Shown one piece after another: positions 27,883 through 36,724 of a stretch of DNA of 64,000 bases (within the stretch, counting starts at the first letter, position 1; each line of letters starts with the position of its first letter). The DNA lies in NCBI GenBank assembly GCA_050951405.1, contig JBMNIZ010000001.1, positions 1-64,000 on the forward strand, read 5' to 3'. Under the pieces are notes generated by a model. That model was not told the DNA's origin, ran no database searches, and was given only the letters and a program-made list of their open reading frames with translations. Both the position numbers and the translations under genes were made by a program. This stretch comes from JBMNIZ01 sp050951405. Its GTDB lineage: Bacteria > Bacillota > DULZ01.

Positions 27883-28255
27883 GTTTCTCACCTTTTTATA
27901 CCTTATATTTTTCGGCTTCCCTCAATCCGATAATTATCCGGATATTCCACTACTAGCTCTGTGCTGTTCCAATTTTTTATTCCGTTGGGAATATACGTAT
28001 ATTTTAATTATATTTAAGCTGCAGTTGAAAATCAACTGACAACGGACCGGCAGCTGTCCACTGCCAAAAGGATTTTGCATAGAATGTCGAAGGAAACAGT
28101 ATTAAAAATTAAGAGGGGGTTTTTGTCATCTGAAAGCCCTTTTTTTCTCAATATAATCCATAGAATTTTGTTATGGTTTGAATATTGTTCATAAATAATT
28201 TTTATGGTAGACTAAATTTAGTATTAATTACTATTTATTGTAAAGGAGGTACCAA
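27883..28255. other. Intergenic region upstream of prxU
   Basis: AT-rich, likely holding the promoters of prxU and the AraC-type regulator. I see no clear -35/-10 pair, and no PerR-type dyad. Confidence 0.4.
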
Positions 28256-28972
28256 ATGCCGGTAGAATTTAAACCTGGATGCCAACGGCCCCCTATTCAG
28301 AAGCCTAAACAACAGGTTGAGGAAAAACAGGAGATTACGGTGAAGGAGGAAAAGCAATCAATGATTAAAGTGGGTAAACCTGCTCCTGACTTTACTGCTC
28401 CGGCTTACTATCAAGGAAAATTTGTGAACACCAGTCTGTCCGAATACAAAGGCAAGTGGATTTTGCTATGCTTTTATCCGGGTGATTTCACCTTCGTCTG
28501 AGCTACGGAAATTTCAGCAGTTGCTGAAAAATATCCCGAACTCCAAAAACTGGGCGTGGAAGTTTTGGCATGCAGCGTTGACAGCGTGTTCGTGCATAAA
28601 ATGTGGAATGACCATGAATTGAGCAAAATGATTAATAAGAACATTCCCTTCCCCATGTTGTCCGACCAGGACGGCAGTATTGGCAAAATGTACGGCATCT
28701 ACGATGAAGACAGCGGTGTGGAAACCAGAGGAAGATTCATTATAGATCCCGATGGGATTGTTCAGGGATTTGAGGTCCTGTCTCCTCCCGTAGGCAGAAA
28801 TGTAAGCGAAACCATCCGTCAGATCCAAGCCTTCCAGCTGGTTCGCAATTCAGGAGGCACAGAGGCCACACCTTCCGGCTGGAAACCGGGCAAAGCCACC
28901 TTAAAGCCCAATCCCGATTTAGTCGGAAACGTATGGAAAGAATGGAAAGTGAGCCAAGCTTTTGACGAATAA
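28256..28972 (+). CDS. prxU: Selenocysteine-containing peroxiredoxin PrxU
   Basis: 238 residues if UGA at 28499-28501 is read as selenocysteine (residue 82). Before it the frame reads ...LLCFYPGDFTFV and after it ATEISAVAEKYPELQ; peroxiredoxins have TFVCPTE here, so the UGA replaces the peroxidatic Cys exactly, and similarity continues unbroken to the end. A SECIS-like hairpin follows. The usual resolving Cys of 2-Cys enzymes (VCPxxWKPG) is absent: the chain has ATPSGWKPGK, implying a 1-Cys mechanism with an external reductant. The first 35 residues are a charged extension before the domain; a second start (28361, MIKVGKPAPDF) has its own AAGGAGG. It reduces peroxides in the cytoplasm and requires SelA, SelB and SelC encoded elsewhere. 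Confidence 0.92.
28512..28529 (+). promoter_or_regulatory. SECIS-like hairpin after the prxU UGA
   Basis: TTTCAGC, loop AGTT, GCTGAAA: a perfect 7-base stem whose loop begins 17 bases after the UGA and has G at its second position. Distance and loop fit the bacterial SECIS pattern bound by SelB. Confidence 0.75.
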
Positions 28973-29007
28973 TCCATAATAAACATCAACTGAATGAACT
29001 GCCGACA

Positions 29008-29043
29008 GTTAACCCCGCAGCAACAAGTTGCGGGGTTAACTTT
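29008..29043 (+). terminator. Intrinsic terminator after prxU
   Basis: GTTAACCCCGCA pairs with TGCGGGGTTAAC (12 bp), followed by TTT. Confidence 0.75.
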
Positions 29044-29129
29044 AACTGGCGTGGAAAAATCGTTGTCTTTAAGGTTTTAAACCGACTACGCACAAACCTA
29101 TTACTGTACTAACCCAGTTTTTGTTTCCC

Positions 29130-29810
29130 TTAAACTTCTAAAGCGCCTTGAGGGCAGTTTTTTAAACATTCCAGACACAGGATGCATTCGGTCCCATTTA
29201 AACGCTTCCGCGAATTATCATTAACTTCTACATCCATCGGGCAAACCGTTTGGCATTTTCCGCAGGAAATGCATTTTTCTTTGTCATACTTTATTCTAAG
29301 CAGAGAAAAATCACTCATCGGCTTTAAAAAGACAGTGACCGGGCAAATATATTTGCAAAATGTCCTGTTGTCTTTATATGCTAACGCCAGGATGATTCCT
29401 ACCGCATAATAAAGGGCATTACCGATTATAAAGGCCCGGAACATAATCCTTTCTATATTCCCAACTTTATAGAGAAAAAGGGCCGCTGCAAATAGCAAAG
29501 ACCCGATAAACATTATGTATCTAAGCCAGCCGATGGTTTTTCTTGGTTCTCTAGATGTCTTATATGGCAAAAAATCCAATACCATAGCCGTCCAGCAGGC
29601 ATATCCACACCAGCCCCTGCCAAAGAACAAGGGGCCAAATATCTTGGCAACTACATAATGGATTACAGCGGCTTCAAACACACCCGCAAAAAGGTAATAC
29701 CAAAATCCCTCTATCTGCATGTTTTCATTACGGATAAATCCTAAATATATGAGCATATATGTTCCGACAAGCAGCTGAACTATTCGCCTTGCATGCTTAT
29801 ATTCTTTTAT
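29130..29810 (-). pseudogene. NapH-like 4Fe-4S membrane protein, C-terminal portion
   Basis: The open frame runs from codon ATA at 29810, directly after the recombinase stop and in the same frame, as IKEYKHARRIVQLLVGTYM and onward; the first ATG is 29756. Membrane helices with the conserved FFGRGWCGYACW and CKYICPVTVF clusters are followed by a soluble domain with two 4Fe-4S motifs (CISCGKCQTVCPMD and CILCLECLKNCP). This is the NapH/NosR-C-like family of electron-transfer membrane proteins. The first helix and normal start are missing; they are found on the same strand at 40376-40540, so the gene was split by the intervening element. Confidence 0.82.
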
Positions 29811-31572
29811 CTATTGAATTTCACCTACATAGGAAGCTCGGTGGCATTGGGAGTTTTTTTGTTCACAACAGTATTTAGGATTCGCTATATCTTCTATCGG
29901 GACAATTCCCCGAACCTCTAAACGGTCTGGATACACCCACAGCTTAACCTGTAACCTGTCAAGCAGTTCCTCCCAGGTTACTACTCTCTGTGGGAACCCG
30001 ACCGTTAAATGTTTTTCATCGTGAACCTTCACAAAAGCAATATTTTCCGTGACAGTGTTGTCATCCGGCTGGTAGCGGACATCAAACAGTTCCTCTTCAA
30101 TCGCTTCTTTCACAACAGCAATATTCTGCTCCAGCTTTGTAAGGTTTTCCATCTCCGGCCAGTAATGCTCGTAACGCCTGCGGACAGCAAGCTCCTGCTC
30201 CTTCAATTCATTGATTTGCCGCTTATAGTCCTCGTGAGACAAAGCCCCGTCAACATAGACAGTAGCGAGCCTTTTCTGCTTCTCCTGCAGATGCGAAATC
30301 TGCTCCGATATTGGAGAGAGCAGGGTTTCAAGTTCTTCTTTCCGGCGTTCCAGCGAACCGACGTACTCCTCGATGGCTTTCCGCATCTGGTCTTTGTCTT
30401 GAAGCATATCAATAAGCCGTTTTTTGACTTCTGCAGTAACTGCTTCGCCGTCAAGCACAGGGCTGTCGCATTTCGGGCTCCCGTCAAGGTGGTACTGTTT
30501 CAATTTCCCGTTGCACTTGAAAACCAGCTTTGTGCCTTTGTTATACATAGCATCGTGAAACGGGCGCTGGCAGACACCGCAGAAGATACGACCGGCAAGT
30601 ATAGGCTTGGGCCTCTTGCGGTTAAAGCCTCCTCTGGACTGCACTCTCTTCTCCTGCGCTTTTTCCCAGAGCATCTTGTCAATAATCGGCGGGAAGTCTA
30701 CCTCAAACCACCCATCAGTTTTTTCCTTCTTTATTTTTTCGACCTGTTCTGGACTGACCTGCATTTTATCACCCCTCCAAAGATAATTTGTCCCAGCGTA
30801 AACGGTGTGAGTAAGAATACGCTGGACAGTAGCGTCGCTCCAGTAAGCCTGCATTTTCCCAGCGCGCCCTTTTCGAGTTTTGCGAAATTGGTTAGGCGTG
30901 GGTATGCCGAGTTCAGTCAGCTTTTCGGCAATCCGCACCATACCCAAAGGCTGTCCTGACTCGTCTCCATAGACGTACCACTGGAAAATAAGCTTAACTA
31001 TCTTGGCTTCATCTTCTCGAATTACCCATTTTTCTTTTTCGTCGTCCCACCTGTAGCCGAACGGTTGAGAGCCGCCGGAATACTTGCCTGCTTTTGCCAG
31101 CTTTTTCTTGCCGGTCACCGTCCTTAATTTGATAACTTCCCTTTCATACTCCGCAAAGGTGGCGAGGATGTTTGACTGCAGTTTACCTTCGGGAGTGTCG
31201 TCGTTAGACCCCTGCACGAAAATAAAGCCGTCTCCTTTAAGGCCGCACCGCCTTACTTTTCGGGCTTCGTCCCGCAGGGCGGCAAAAAGGGCTAAGAGAG
31301 CGGGAAAGCCTGTCTTGGCGGTAGACGAAGATAGCGTCGTATTCTCCCGCTTGGTATTTCTCCCAAAGCTGATGGAGCACTGGTCTTGCATCAATCCCCA
31401 GTGCTCCGCTGTAGCCGTCTTCTTTGAATACGTCTTCTTCTGTAACGTGGTAACCGCGCCTTTTTGCTTCCTCCATACAGATTTCCGCTTGGGTATCGAG
31501 AGAAGTCCCCTCTGCTTGGTCTTCTGTGGAAACCCGACAGAGGACAGCGGCACGCTTTATTAACTGCTTCAT
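29811..31572 (-). CDS. Large serine recombinase, with one frameshift
   Basis: From ATG 31572 the resolvase domain reads AAVLCRVSTEDQAEGTSLDTQ (catalytic Ser in RVST) and FVYRQDRLSRS; the frame then breaks near 31300 and resumes as LLALFAALRDEARK, ... FAEYEREVIKLRT. The recombinase domain, a zinc ribbon (CGVCQRPFH ... CNGK) and a coiled-coil C-terminus follow to 29811, about 585 residues in all. The break is in a CTCTCT run, where two added bases (CT) restore the frame. Such enzymes integrate and excise mobile elements; the gene lies at the element end, next to its attachment site, as expected. The frameshift could be an error, inactivation or phase variation. Confidence 0.85.
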
Positions 31573-31596
31573 GGCATCACCTACTATTACACTTGA

Positions 31597-32364
31597 CTAA
31601 CTAAGCAATAACGGAGTTATTGCAAATGTAGCGATTATATAAGAAACAACGATACATACCACAATCCCTACTACCCAGAACAATAGTGAATGATTTTGTT
31701 TGGAACGTGCATAATACCAAAGACCTACCAGCGATAAACCTAATAAAATCAGAAAAGTGATTATTCCTGGCCAGAATACAGATGCGGTAACTGCAATAGA
31801 ACGGGAAGATAAATCTTTATTTGTTTCATTCTCCCCATTAGTCGTTTTTTCTGTTTGTGTAACAGTCGGGTCAGCAGTGTCGAGAAATTCATTGTATGTT
31901 TCAATGTAATCCTTAATCTCCCAATGCTCGTCATTGATACCAATGTTACTGCCACCCAATAAACTTGTTACCCGTTGTCCTTCAATGACTGCAATACAGT
32001 TAAGGTCAAATGTGACATATGGATTGTCATTATCATCATTTCTTAAAAACAGAAGCAATTCTGTGTTGGTTTCCGGTAGAGTATGAACACTACCCATCCA
32101 ACCGTAAACACGATTTTTCTTCCCAGTAAACACTATTTCTGGTTCGGAATATTCACCTTTTAGAACCCGGTCTACCAAAACAGTAAATGTTCTTTCTTCT
32201 TCCACTTCGTTACTACTAATGACTTTTCCAGTCAAAATAAGTGTGGAGTTAGAAATTACATTTTCTGGGCTACCAGCTACTAAACGTGCTTGGGCTACAG
32301 GCACAAAGATGGTCATTACCAATATCGCAATAATAACCATTCTTAATAGTTTTGATTTAAGCAT
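31597..32364 (-). CDS. Secreted membrane-anchored protein of unknown function
   Basis: 255 residues. A signal peptide (LRMVIIAILVMTIFVPVAQA) is followed by an extracellular beta-rich domain of about 150 residues (VISNSTLILTGKVISSNEVE...) and then two C-terminal membrane helices (about 190-215 and 225-250). The domain is like those in secreted proteins of other Firmicutes that carry 'LxGKV' repeats, but I recognise no named family. Element cargo, transcribed with the lipoprotein gene upstream of it. Confidence 0.6.
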   Translation of the reverse strand: MLKSKLLRMVIIAILVMTIFVPVAQARLVAGSPENVISNSTLILTGKVISSNEVEEERTFTVLVDRVLKGEYSEPEIVFTGKKNRVYGWMGSVHTLPETNTELLLFLRNDDNDNPYVTFDLNCIAVIEGQRVTSLLGGSNIGINDEHWEIKDYIETYNEFLDTADPTVTQTEKTTNGENETNKDLSSRSIAVTASVFWPGIITFLILLGLSLVGLWYYARSKQNHSLLFWVVGIVVCIVVSYIIATFAITPLLLS

Positions 32365-32400
32365 TCAAACACCCCCTAATTGATAAGACGAGAGGAACCA

Positions 32401-32940
32401 CTATTTGGTTCCCTTGTCAATATAAATCGGTATCTTTAAGGTGTCTCCCGCTTTGATATAGTGAGGGTCGGTAATGTTGTTAAGTTTCAGAACCTGTTTA
32501 GCATACCATTCATAATTCATTCTGAAATGCTCATTCATAAAGTACGGGTTGATAATGTCAACCAGCGTATCTCCTGATTTAATAGTTATCTCCCGTATCT
32601 CTTTTAGCTCCCACACATCATTAGGGCGGTCTGTAATATTGATACCGTCAATTGTCTCTACTTTGGCGCGGTCAATATATTCTTCGGGTGGTATTACCTT
32701 ATAACCGTTCTCAACAATATACCAAATACCGGTAGTTTCGTTAATATACCGTCCTGTCTCCTCATCATAAGTATATCCCTCAAGCGGTTCAACCTTTTCC
32801 TCAGATAAGATTTTTCCGGCGGCATCAACTGTAACTTTACTACCGTCCGGCAATATTTTCTCCTGTGTCTCTACTTCTCCACAGCCAGCAAGGCTGATAA
32901 TTGCCAGTCCTAACACAAGTAAAAGACTTATGCGTTTCAA
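32401..32940 (-). CDS. LysM-domain lipoprotein
   Basis: About 179 residues from TTG 32940, chosen because GAGGTGAT lies just upstream; the longer frame to 33033 has no ribosome site. Lipoprotein signal LLLVLGLAIISLAGC, then a spacer, then a LysM-type domain (TIKSGDTLVDIINPYF ... LNNITDPHYIKAGDTLKIP). It should sit on the outer membrane face and bind peptidoglycan. It is cargo of the integrative element, perhaps acting at the cell surface, but its role is unknown. Confidence 0.75.
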   Translation of the reverse strand: MKRISLLLVLGLAIISLAGCGEVETQEKILPDGSKVTVDAAGKILSEEKVEPLEGYTYDEETGRYINETTGIWYIVENGYKVIPPEEYIDRAKVETIDGINITDRPNDVWELKEIREITIKSGDTLVDIINPYFMNEHFRMNYEWYAKQVLKLNNITDPHYIKAGDTLKIPIYIDKGTK

Positions 32941-33140
32941 CTGTATCACCTCGGGCAAACAATTTTCCAATTTATATTTTACTACAAATAAAGGGTTACC
33001 CTCAATGAGTATATCCCGTTTTTCCTTTTTCAAAAAAAGTTGCTTATGCCCTCCGGAGTATAAATATATTGACGAAAAAAGTTCCGTAGGGCATAGAGTC
33101 GTATAATTGGTTGTAATTTGAGAAAAAGCAAGAGTAAAGC

Positions 33141-33173
33141 GAGAGTGCCGCTGTTTTCCTATGCGGCACTCTC
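33141..33173 (-). terminator. Hairpin at the end of the coiled-coil gene
   Basis: GAGAGTGCCGC/GCGGCACTCTC, an 11-bp stem overlapping the stop codon of the upstream minus-strand gene. The following sequence is not strongly T-rich, so termination is uncertain. Confidence 0.5.
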
Positions 33174-33542
33174 ATTTCCTTCCTTTCCCGAAGTCTCTTC
33201 CTTTTTTCTTTCTACTCTGTAACGGGCAATTTCCTCTTCCACTTTAGCGATTTTTTCCCGGTAAAACTCAATCCGCAGTTTTTGCTCCGCCAGCTTCAGT
33301 TCCAGCTTATCAATTGTTAACTGGTCGGCTCCAGCCTGCATTGCTTCAGTGTACTCTACGGCGTACTTATCCTGCATCTGCACCGCATAAGAAAGGTTAG
33401 CGCGGTAAGTCGCCCGTCTCTTCTGCAGCTCCTGCAGTTTAGGGTCTTGTTCCTTACCCTCTGCGGAAACAGTAAACTCAACCTTCATTTTTTCCGTCTC
33501 CTCCTTCTTGGATTTTTGGACTGTTTGATTGTTACCTGCCAT
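33159..33542 (-). CDS. Small coiled-coil protein of the integrative element
   Basis: 127 residues from ATG 33542, nine bases behind AAGGAGG. Highly charged and predicted helical throughout (KLQELQKRRATYRANLSYA, KLELKLAEQKLRIEFYREKI, VEEEIARYRVERKK). No family recognised. It starts two bases after the preceding gene stops and is probably co-transcribed with it. Confidence 0.6.
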   Translation of the reverse strand: MAGNNQTVQKSKKEETEKMKVEFTVSAEGKEQDPKLQELQKRRATYRANLSYAVQMQDKYAVEYTEAMQAGADQLTIDKLELKLAEQKLRIEFYREKIAKVEEEIARYRVERKKEETSGKEGNESAA

Positions 33543-33543
33543 T

Positions 33544-33810
33544 TTACTCATCCTCCTTTTTTACCTCTCGTTCCAAAATTTTCTTCAGCCGAGATAGAGC
33601 AGTGTCCACATCCCCGCCGGAATTCTTAAAGCGGCTGTAGACGCAGCCCAACTCATAAACCAGAGAAGCTGGAGCCTCTTTTACGAGCATCTCCAGCTTC
33701 CGTTCCGCGACCTTAATACAGTTTTCTTGTTCCGGGAAGTCTCCGCTTTGTTCCAAACAGCGGATGATTTCCCGCACTTTCTTTTTGGCTTCTCTCTTGT
33801 TCAACGGCAT
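33544..33810 (-). CDS. Small hypothetical protein of the integrative element
   Basis: 88 residues from ATG 33810 (MPLNKREAKKK), behind AAGGAG. Charged, mostly helical, beginning KKVREIIRCLEQSGDFPEQE and ending with basic residues; no recognised domain. First gene of the leftward operon and divergent from the primase gene, the place where replication or excision control genes often sit in such elements. Confidence 0.6.
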   Translation of the reverse strand: MPLNKREAKKKVREIIRCLEQSGDFPEQENCIKVAERKLEMLVKEAPASLVYELGCVYSRFKNSGGDVDTALSRLKKILEREVKKEDE

Positions 33811-33942
33811 CAACTCCTTATCTGTTAAATATTTCCATCTGCTTAATTATATTATAATGTACATCCATGAAAATTTAAAGAGGGAACCAAAAATTTTGTC
33901 AAAATTTGTCTTTTTCTTTCTTTGTACACTCCCTTGGCCAAA

Positions 33943-33994
33943 GGTCAAAAATTTTGAGCTTCTTATTGAAAGTTGCTGAGGTCAAATGTATAAT
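33943..33994 (+). promoter_or_regulatory. Promoter of the primase gene with GGTCAAA operator words
   Basis: TTGAAA (33966-33971), 17 bases, TATAAT (33989-33994). GGTCAAA occurs at 33943-33949 and again at 33980-33986 inside the spacer; TTTTGAGCTT is at 33952-33961. The same words recur after the primase gene. Confidence 0.65.
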
Positions 33995-34022
33995 ATTACC
34001 ATAGGCAGAGGAGGTTTTAAGT

Positions 34023-36050
34023 ATGAAGAAGTGGAGGGTTGATTTTAACGAGTCTCTTCACCCCGAACCTTGGCGGGATTTTTACGCCCGCTATTTTCCG
34101 GAACTGGACAGGATGGACATAAAGGAAGACGGCTTCACCGTCCAATCTTTAAAGTGCTTATACCACAGCGACCGGAAGCCTTCCGCGACGGTCAACGTCA
34201 AGTCGGGCTTTTACGTCTGCCATGTATGCGGGAGCTTTTCGCCGTACCGCTTTTTAGTTGAAATTGCAGGCATTGCGCCGGAAGACGCGAGCTATTTTAT
34301 AAACGACTACCTCCGCGAGCTTTACGTAAAAGACGAACGGACAGGAAGCTACCTCCGAGCGTTCCCCCACTACGACCCCAGCCACACCTATATCCCCACA
34401 CCCGGGCAGGAAGAGGAATTTGAAGAGTTTATCAAAGAAGCAAAAGCGCGCCTGCGCCCGGAACTGCCGATTGTCCAAGAGTACATTACCGCCAGAGGAA
34501 TCAAGTATGAGATGCTGGAGCGTTTCGAGTGGGGTTATGTCCCCCATGACGAAGAGGCAGGACAGGTTGAATGCTTGGTAGTCCCCTTCCGCGTCAGGGG
34601 CAAAATCAGGGCTATCAGAGGGAGGGCTTACGACGGCAGGAAAGGAGCGGTTAAAAACTCCCGCTTTTCATTGTGGAACCTCGACAGCCTTGAGGGGAAG
34701 AGCCAAGCAGTTATAGTAGAGGGAGAAAGCGATGCTCTAAGGACTATCCAAGCCCTTGAAGCCTGCGGCGTAGACATCCCTGTGGTGAGCGTGCCGGGCA
34801 ACAATTTCCGCAAAGAATGGAAGCGGGAATTTGAAGGCATACGCACTGTCTACCTCATCCCGCAGGACGACGACGCCAGCGCCAACTTCGTGAGGTCTGC
34901 CTTAGCGGTGCTCGGAGAAGAACGCTGTAAAGTCGTTGAACTGCCGTGGAAGCGGGGTGATGTCGGCAAAGACATCTGCGAGTGGTTGACCCGCAACAAC
35001 CATACCGACCAGGAACTGGTAGAGCTAATCCCGCTTGAAGAACACCAAGACCGGTTTTCCCGCTACTACAGGGTGGAAGAACTGCTGAAGAGAGAGCCTG
35101 CGGAACCTGACTGGCTGGTAAGAGGGATGATAGCGAGAGGGCAAAAAATTCTTGTCCAAGGGCCGCCGAAGCAGATGAAGACGTGGTTTGTCCTAAGCTT
35201 ATTGAAAGCGCTCAGCCGCGGAGAAAACGTCTGCGGGGTACCGTTTTGGAAAACTACCGTCTCTGGAATCAAAGCCGTTATGGTGGAGGAAGAGCACTCG
35301 ACCAACGCTTTAATCCAGAGAGTACAGCAGAGCCTTGCCGGTACAAGCAACATCGTCATCCCGCACAGGACAGGCGTGAAACTGCTCCCGAAAAACCCGG
35401 AATTTGAAGACCTGCTCAAATTTATTGACGAGTTCCGGCCTGACCTGCTCGTACTTGACCCACTGAGGAGCTTCTTCGACGGAGACGAAAACGACTCTTC
35501 CGTCATGCAGCAGGTATTTGCGCCGCTGAATATGCTCCTCCGCAAGTACCCCCACATGGCGGTCGTCGTCGTTGACCATACCGCAAAAAAGCCGTCGGAC
35601 GTTCTGGTGTATGCCAGCAGGGGGTCTTCTGTCAAAGGGGCGGAAATGGACGGCGTGATAGACATCCGCAAGTTCCAGAAAGACGAAGATGTAGGTGTCG
35701 TCGTTACCGGAGAGTTCCGCGACGCTGAGACTGTAGAGAATTTGAGCTTAAAATTCGAGGACGGGAATCTGGTTTACGACGACGGTTTCCGCATCAACAT
35801 CAAGCTGAAAGACAGCGAAGTGCGCCTGCAGAAGCTGGCGAAGCTGTTGACACAGAGGAGCTACACGCAGAAAGAGTTGACGGACTTGCTGAAAGTCAGC
35901 GACCAGACTGTCAGAAACGACATCAGCAAACTGCGGGCAGGCGGATTCACCATTGAGGAAGAAGGGGGACATCAAGGGTCTCCAAAAACTTACACGCTTA
36001 CAAAGACGCCCGATGGGTGGAAAGCGGACGATGAAGACAGCGGTGAATGA
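34023..36050 (+). CDS. Primase/ATPase fusion (CHC2 zinc finger, TOPRIM, RecA-like ATPase, HTH)
   Basis: 675 residues, ATG behind AGAGGAGG. The CHC2-type zinc finger is at about residues 45-70 (CLYHSDRKPSATV ... CHVCG); a TOPRIM-like core follows (AVIVEGESDALRTIQAL, then PQDDDASANF). The middle is a RepA/AAA_25 ATPase with Walker A GPPKQMKTWFVLSLL and Walker B PDLLVLDPLRSFF. The C-terminus is a winged helix (YTQKELTDLLKVSDQTVRNDI). It should prime and perhaps unwind DNA for autonomous replication of the element. Repeated words flank the gene. Confidence 0.85.
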   Translation: MKKWRVDFNESLHPEPWRDFYARYFPELDRMDIKEDGFTVQSLKCLYHSDRKPSATVNVKSGFYVCHVCGSFSPYRFLVEIAGIAPEDASYFINDYLRELYVKDERTGSYLRAFPHYDPSHTYIPTPGQEEEFEEFIKEAKARLRPELPIVQEYITARGIKYEMLERFEWGYVPHDEEAGQVECLVVPFRVRGKIRAIRGRAYDGRKGAVKNSRFSLWNLDSLEGKSQAVIVEGESDALRTIQALEACGVDIPVVSVPGNNFRKEWKREFEGIRTVYLIPQDDDASANFVRSALAVLGEERCKVVELPWKRGDVGKDICEWLTRNNHTDQELVELIPLEEHQDRFSRYYRVEELLKREPAEPDWLVRGMIARGQKILVQGPPKQMKTWFVLSLLKALSRGENVCGVPFWKTTVSGIKAVMVEEEHSTNALIQRVQQSLAGTSNIVIPHRTGVKLLPKNPEFEDLLKFIDEFRPDLLVLDPLRSFFDGDENDSSVMQQVFAPLNMLLRKYPHMAVVVVDHTAKKPSDVLVYASRGSSVKGAEMDGVIDIRKFQKDEDVGVVVTGEFRDAETVENLSLKFEDGNLVYDDGFRINIKLKDSEVRLQKLAKLLTQRSYTQKELTDLLKVSDQTVRNDISKLRAGGFTIEEEGGHQGSPKTYTLTKTPDGWKADDEDSGE

Positions 36051-36065
36051 ACAGTTACCGCCGAA

Positions 36066-36262
36066 GGTCAAAATGTCAAAACCGCTATATATATTTTTGA
36101 GCTTTGACCTTGGTCAAAGACGGGTTCGTCTGAAGCCGCTGAAGCGGGACCGCGTTGTAGACGACGGTTCCACGCTCGGCAGGGCTTCAGCAAACCTTAC
36201 CCGGCGGTTTGAGGCAGTAAGCCCAAAACAAGAATTATTACCAAACTTTGAGCTTTGAGCTT
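36066..36262. repeat. Repeat cluster, candidate replication origin of the element
   Basis: GGTCAAA at 36066, TGTCAAA at 36075, the palindrome TTTGACC-TT-GGTCAAA at 36103-36118; TTTTGAGCTT at 36095 and two overlapping copies of TTTGAGCTT at 36247-36262. An AT-only tract (about 36085-36098) adjoins. The same words precede the primase gene. Iteron-like arrangement; function inferred. Confidence 0.5.
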
Positions 36263-36311
36263 GATTGTTTGATAACTCTTTCCGATAAATATCCAAAGGA
36301 GGTTGGCGCAG

Positions 36312-36590
36312 TTGACTGTTCTCCAAAAAGAGATTGCACAGCCGCAGGTGGTTATCCAATCTGACGGGCGCATTAATATACCCAAAAAAGAAGACGGCAG
36401 CGTCTGGACGCTGGAAGAACTGAGGGAGAAAATGAAGTGGAGCCGCTGGCCGATGTTCGATGAACTTGAGCCGCTTTTCCGCAGGTGGTGGGAACTGCGC
36501 TACAAAAACCGGTTCCACCGCTACTGGACAGTTGAGGAACTGATGGAGATGAAGGACATCCAGCAGTTTTTGGGGTTGGAGAGCGGTTAA
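36312..36590 (+). CDS. Small hypothetical protein of the integrative element
   Basis: 92 residues from TTG 36312, eight bases behind AAAGGAGG; the in-frame TTG 36303 lies directly against that site. Tryptophan-rich and basic (WTLEELREKMKWSRWPMF, RRWWELRYKNRFHRYW, WTVEELMEMKDI), with no recognised domain. It follows the primase gene and its repeats and precedes the restriction-modification genes; it might be a DNA-binding accessory protein, but that is a guess. Confidence 0.55.
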   Translation: MTVLQKEIAQPQVVIQSDGRINIPKKEDGSVWTLEELREKMKWSRWPMFDELEPLFRRWWELRYKNRFHRYWTVEELMEMKDIQQFLGLESG

Positions 36591-36724
36591 TTCAATTATT
36601 TTATATTATCTCTTTATTTCTCTTGATTACGCCAGAAACCGTCCAAATGGTGATTTTTATTGCTCCATATAGAACATTAATATGTTATAATTAAATTTTG
36701 TAAAGGATGAGGGAGGTATAGCAA

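Noticed and set aside
28256..28501. Prx as an 81-residue truncated pseudogene
   Set aside because: The UGA falls precisely at the peroxidatic Cys, is followed by a SECIS-like hairpin, and similarity continues in frame.
35066..35671. Long antisense frame within the primase gene
   Set aside because: Produced by the high-GC coding strand; no start signal, no recognisable motifs.
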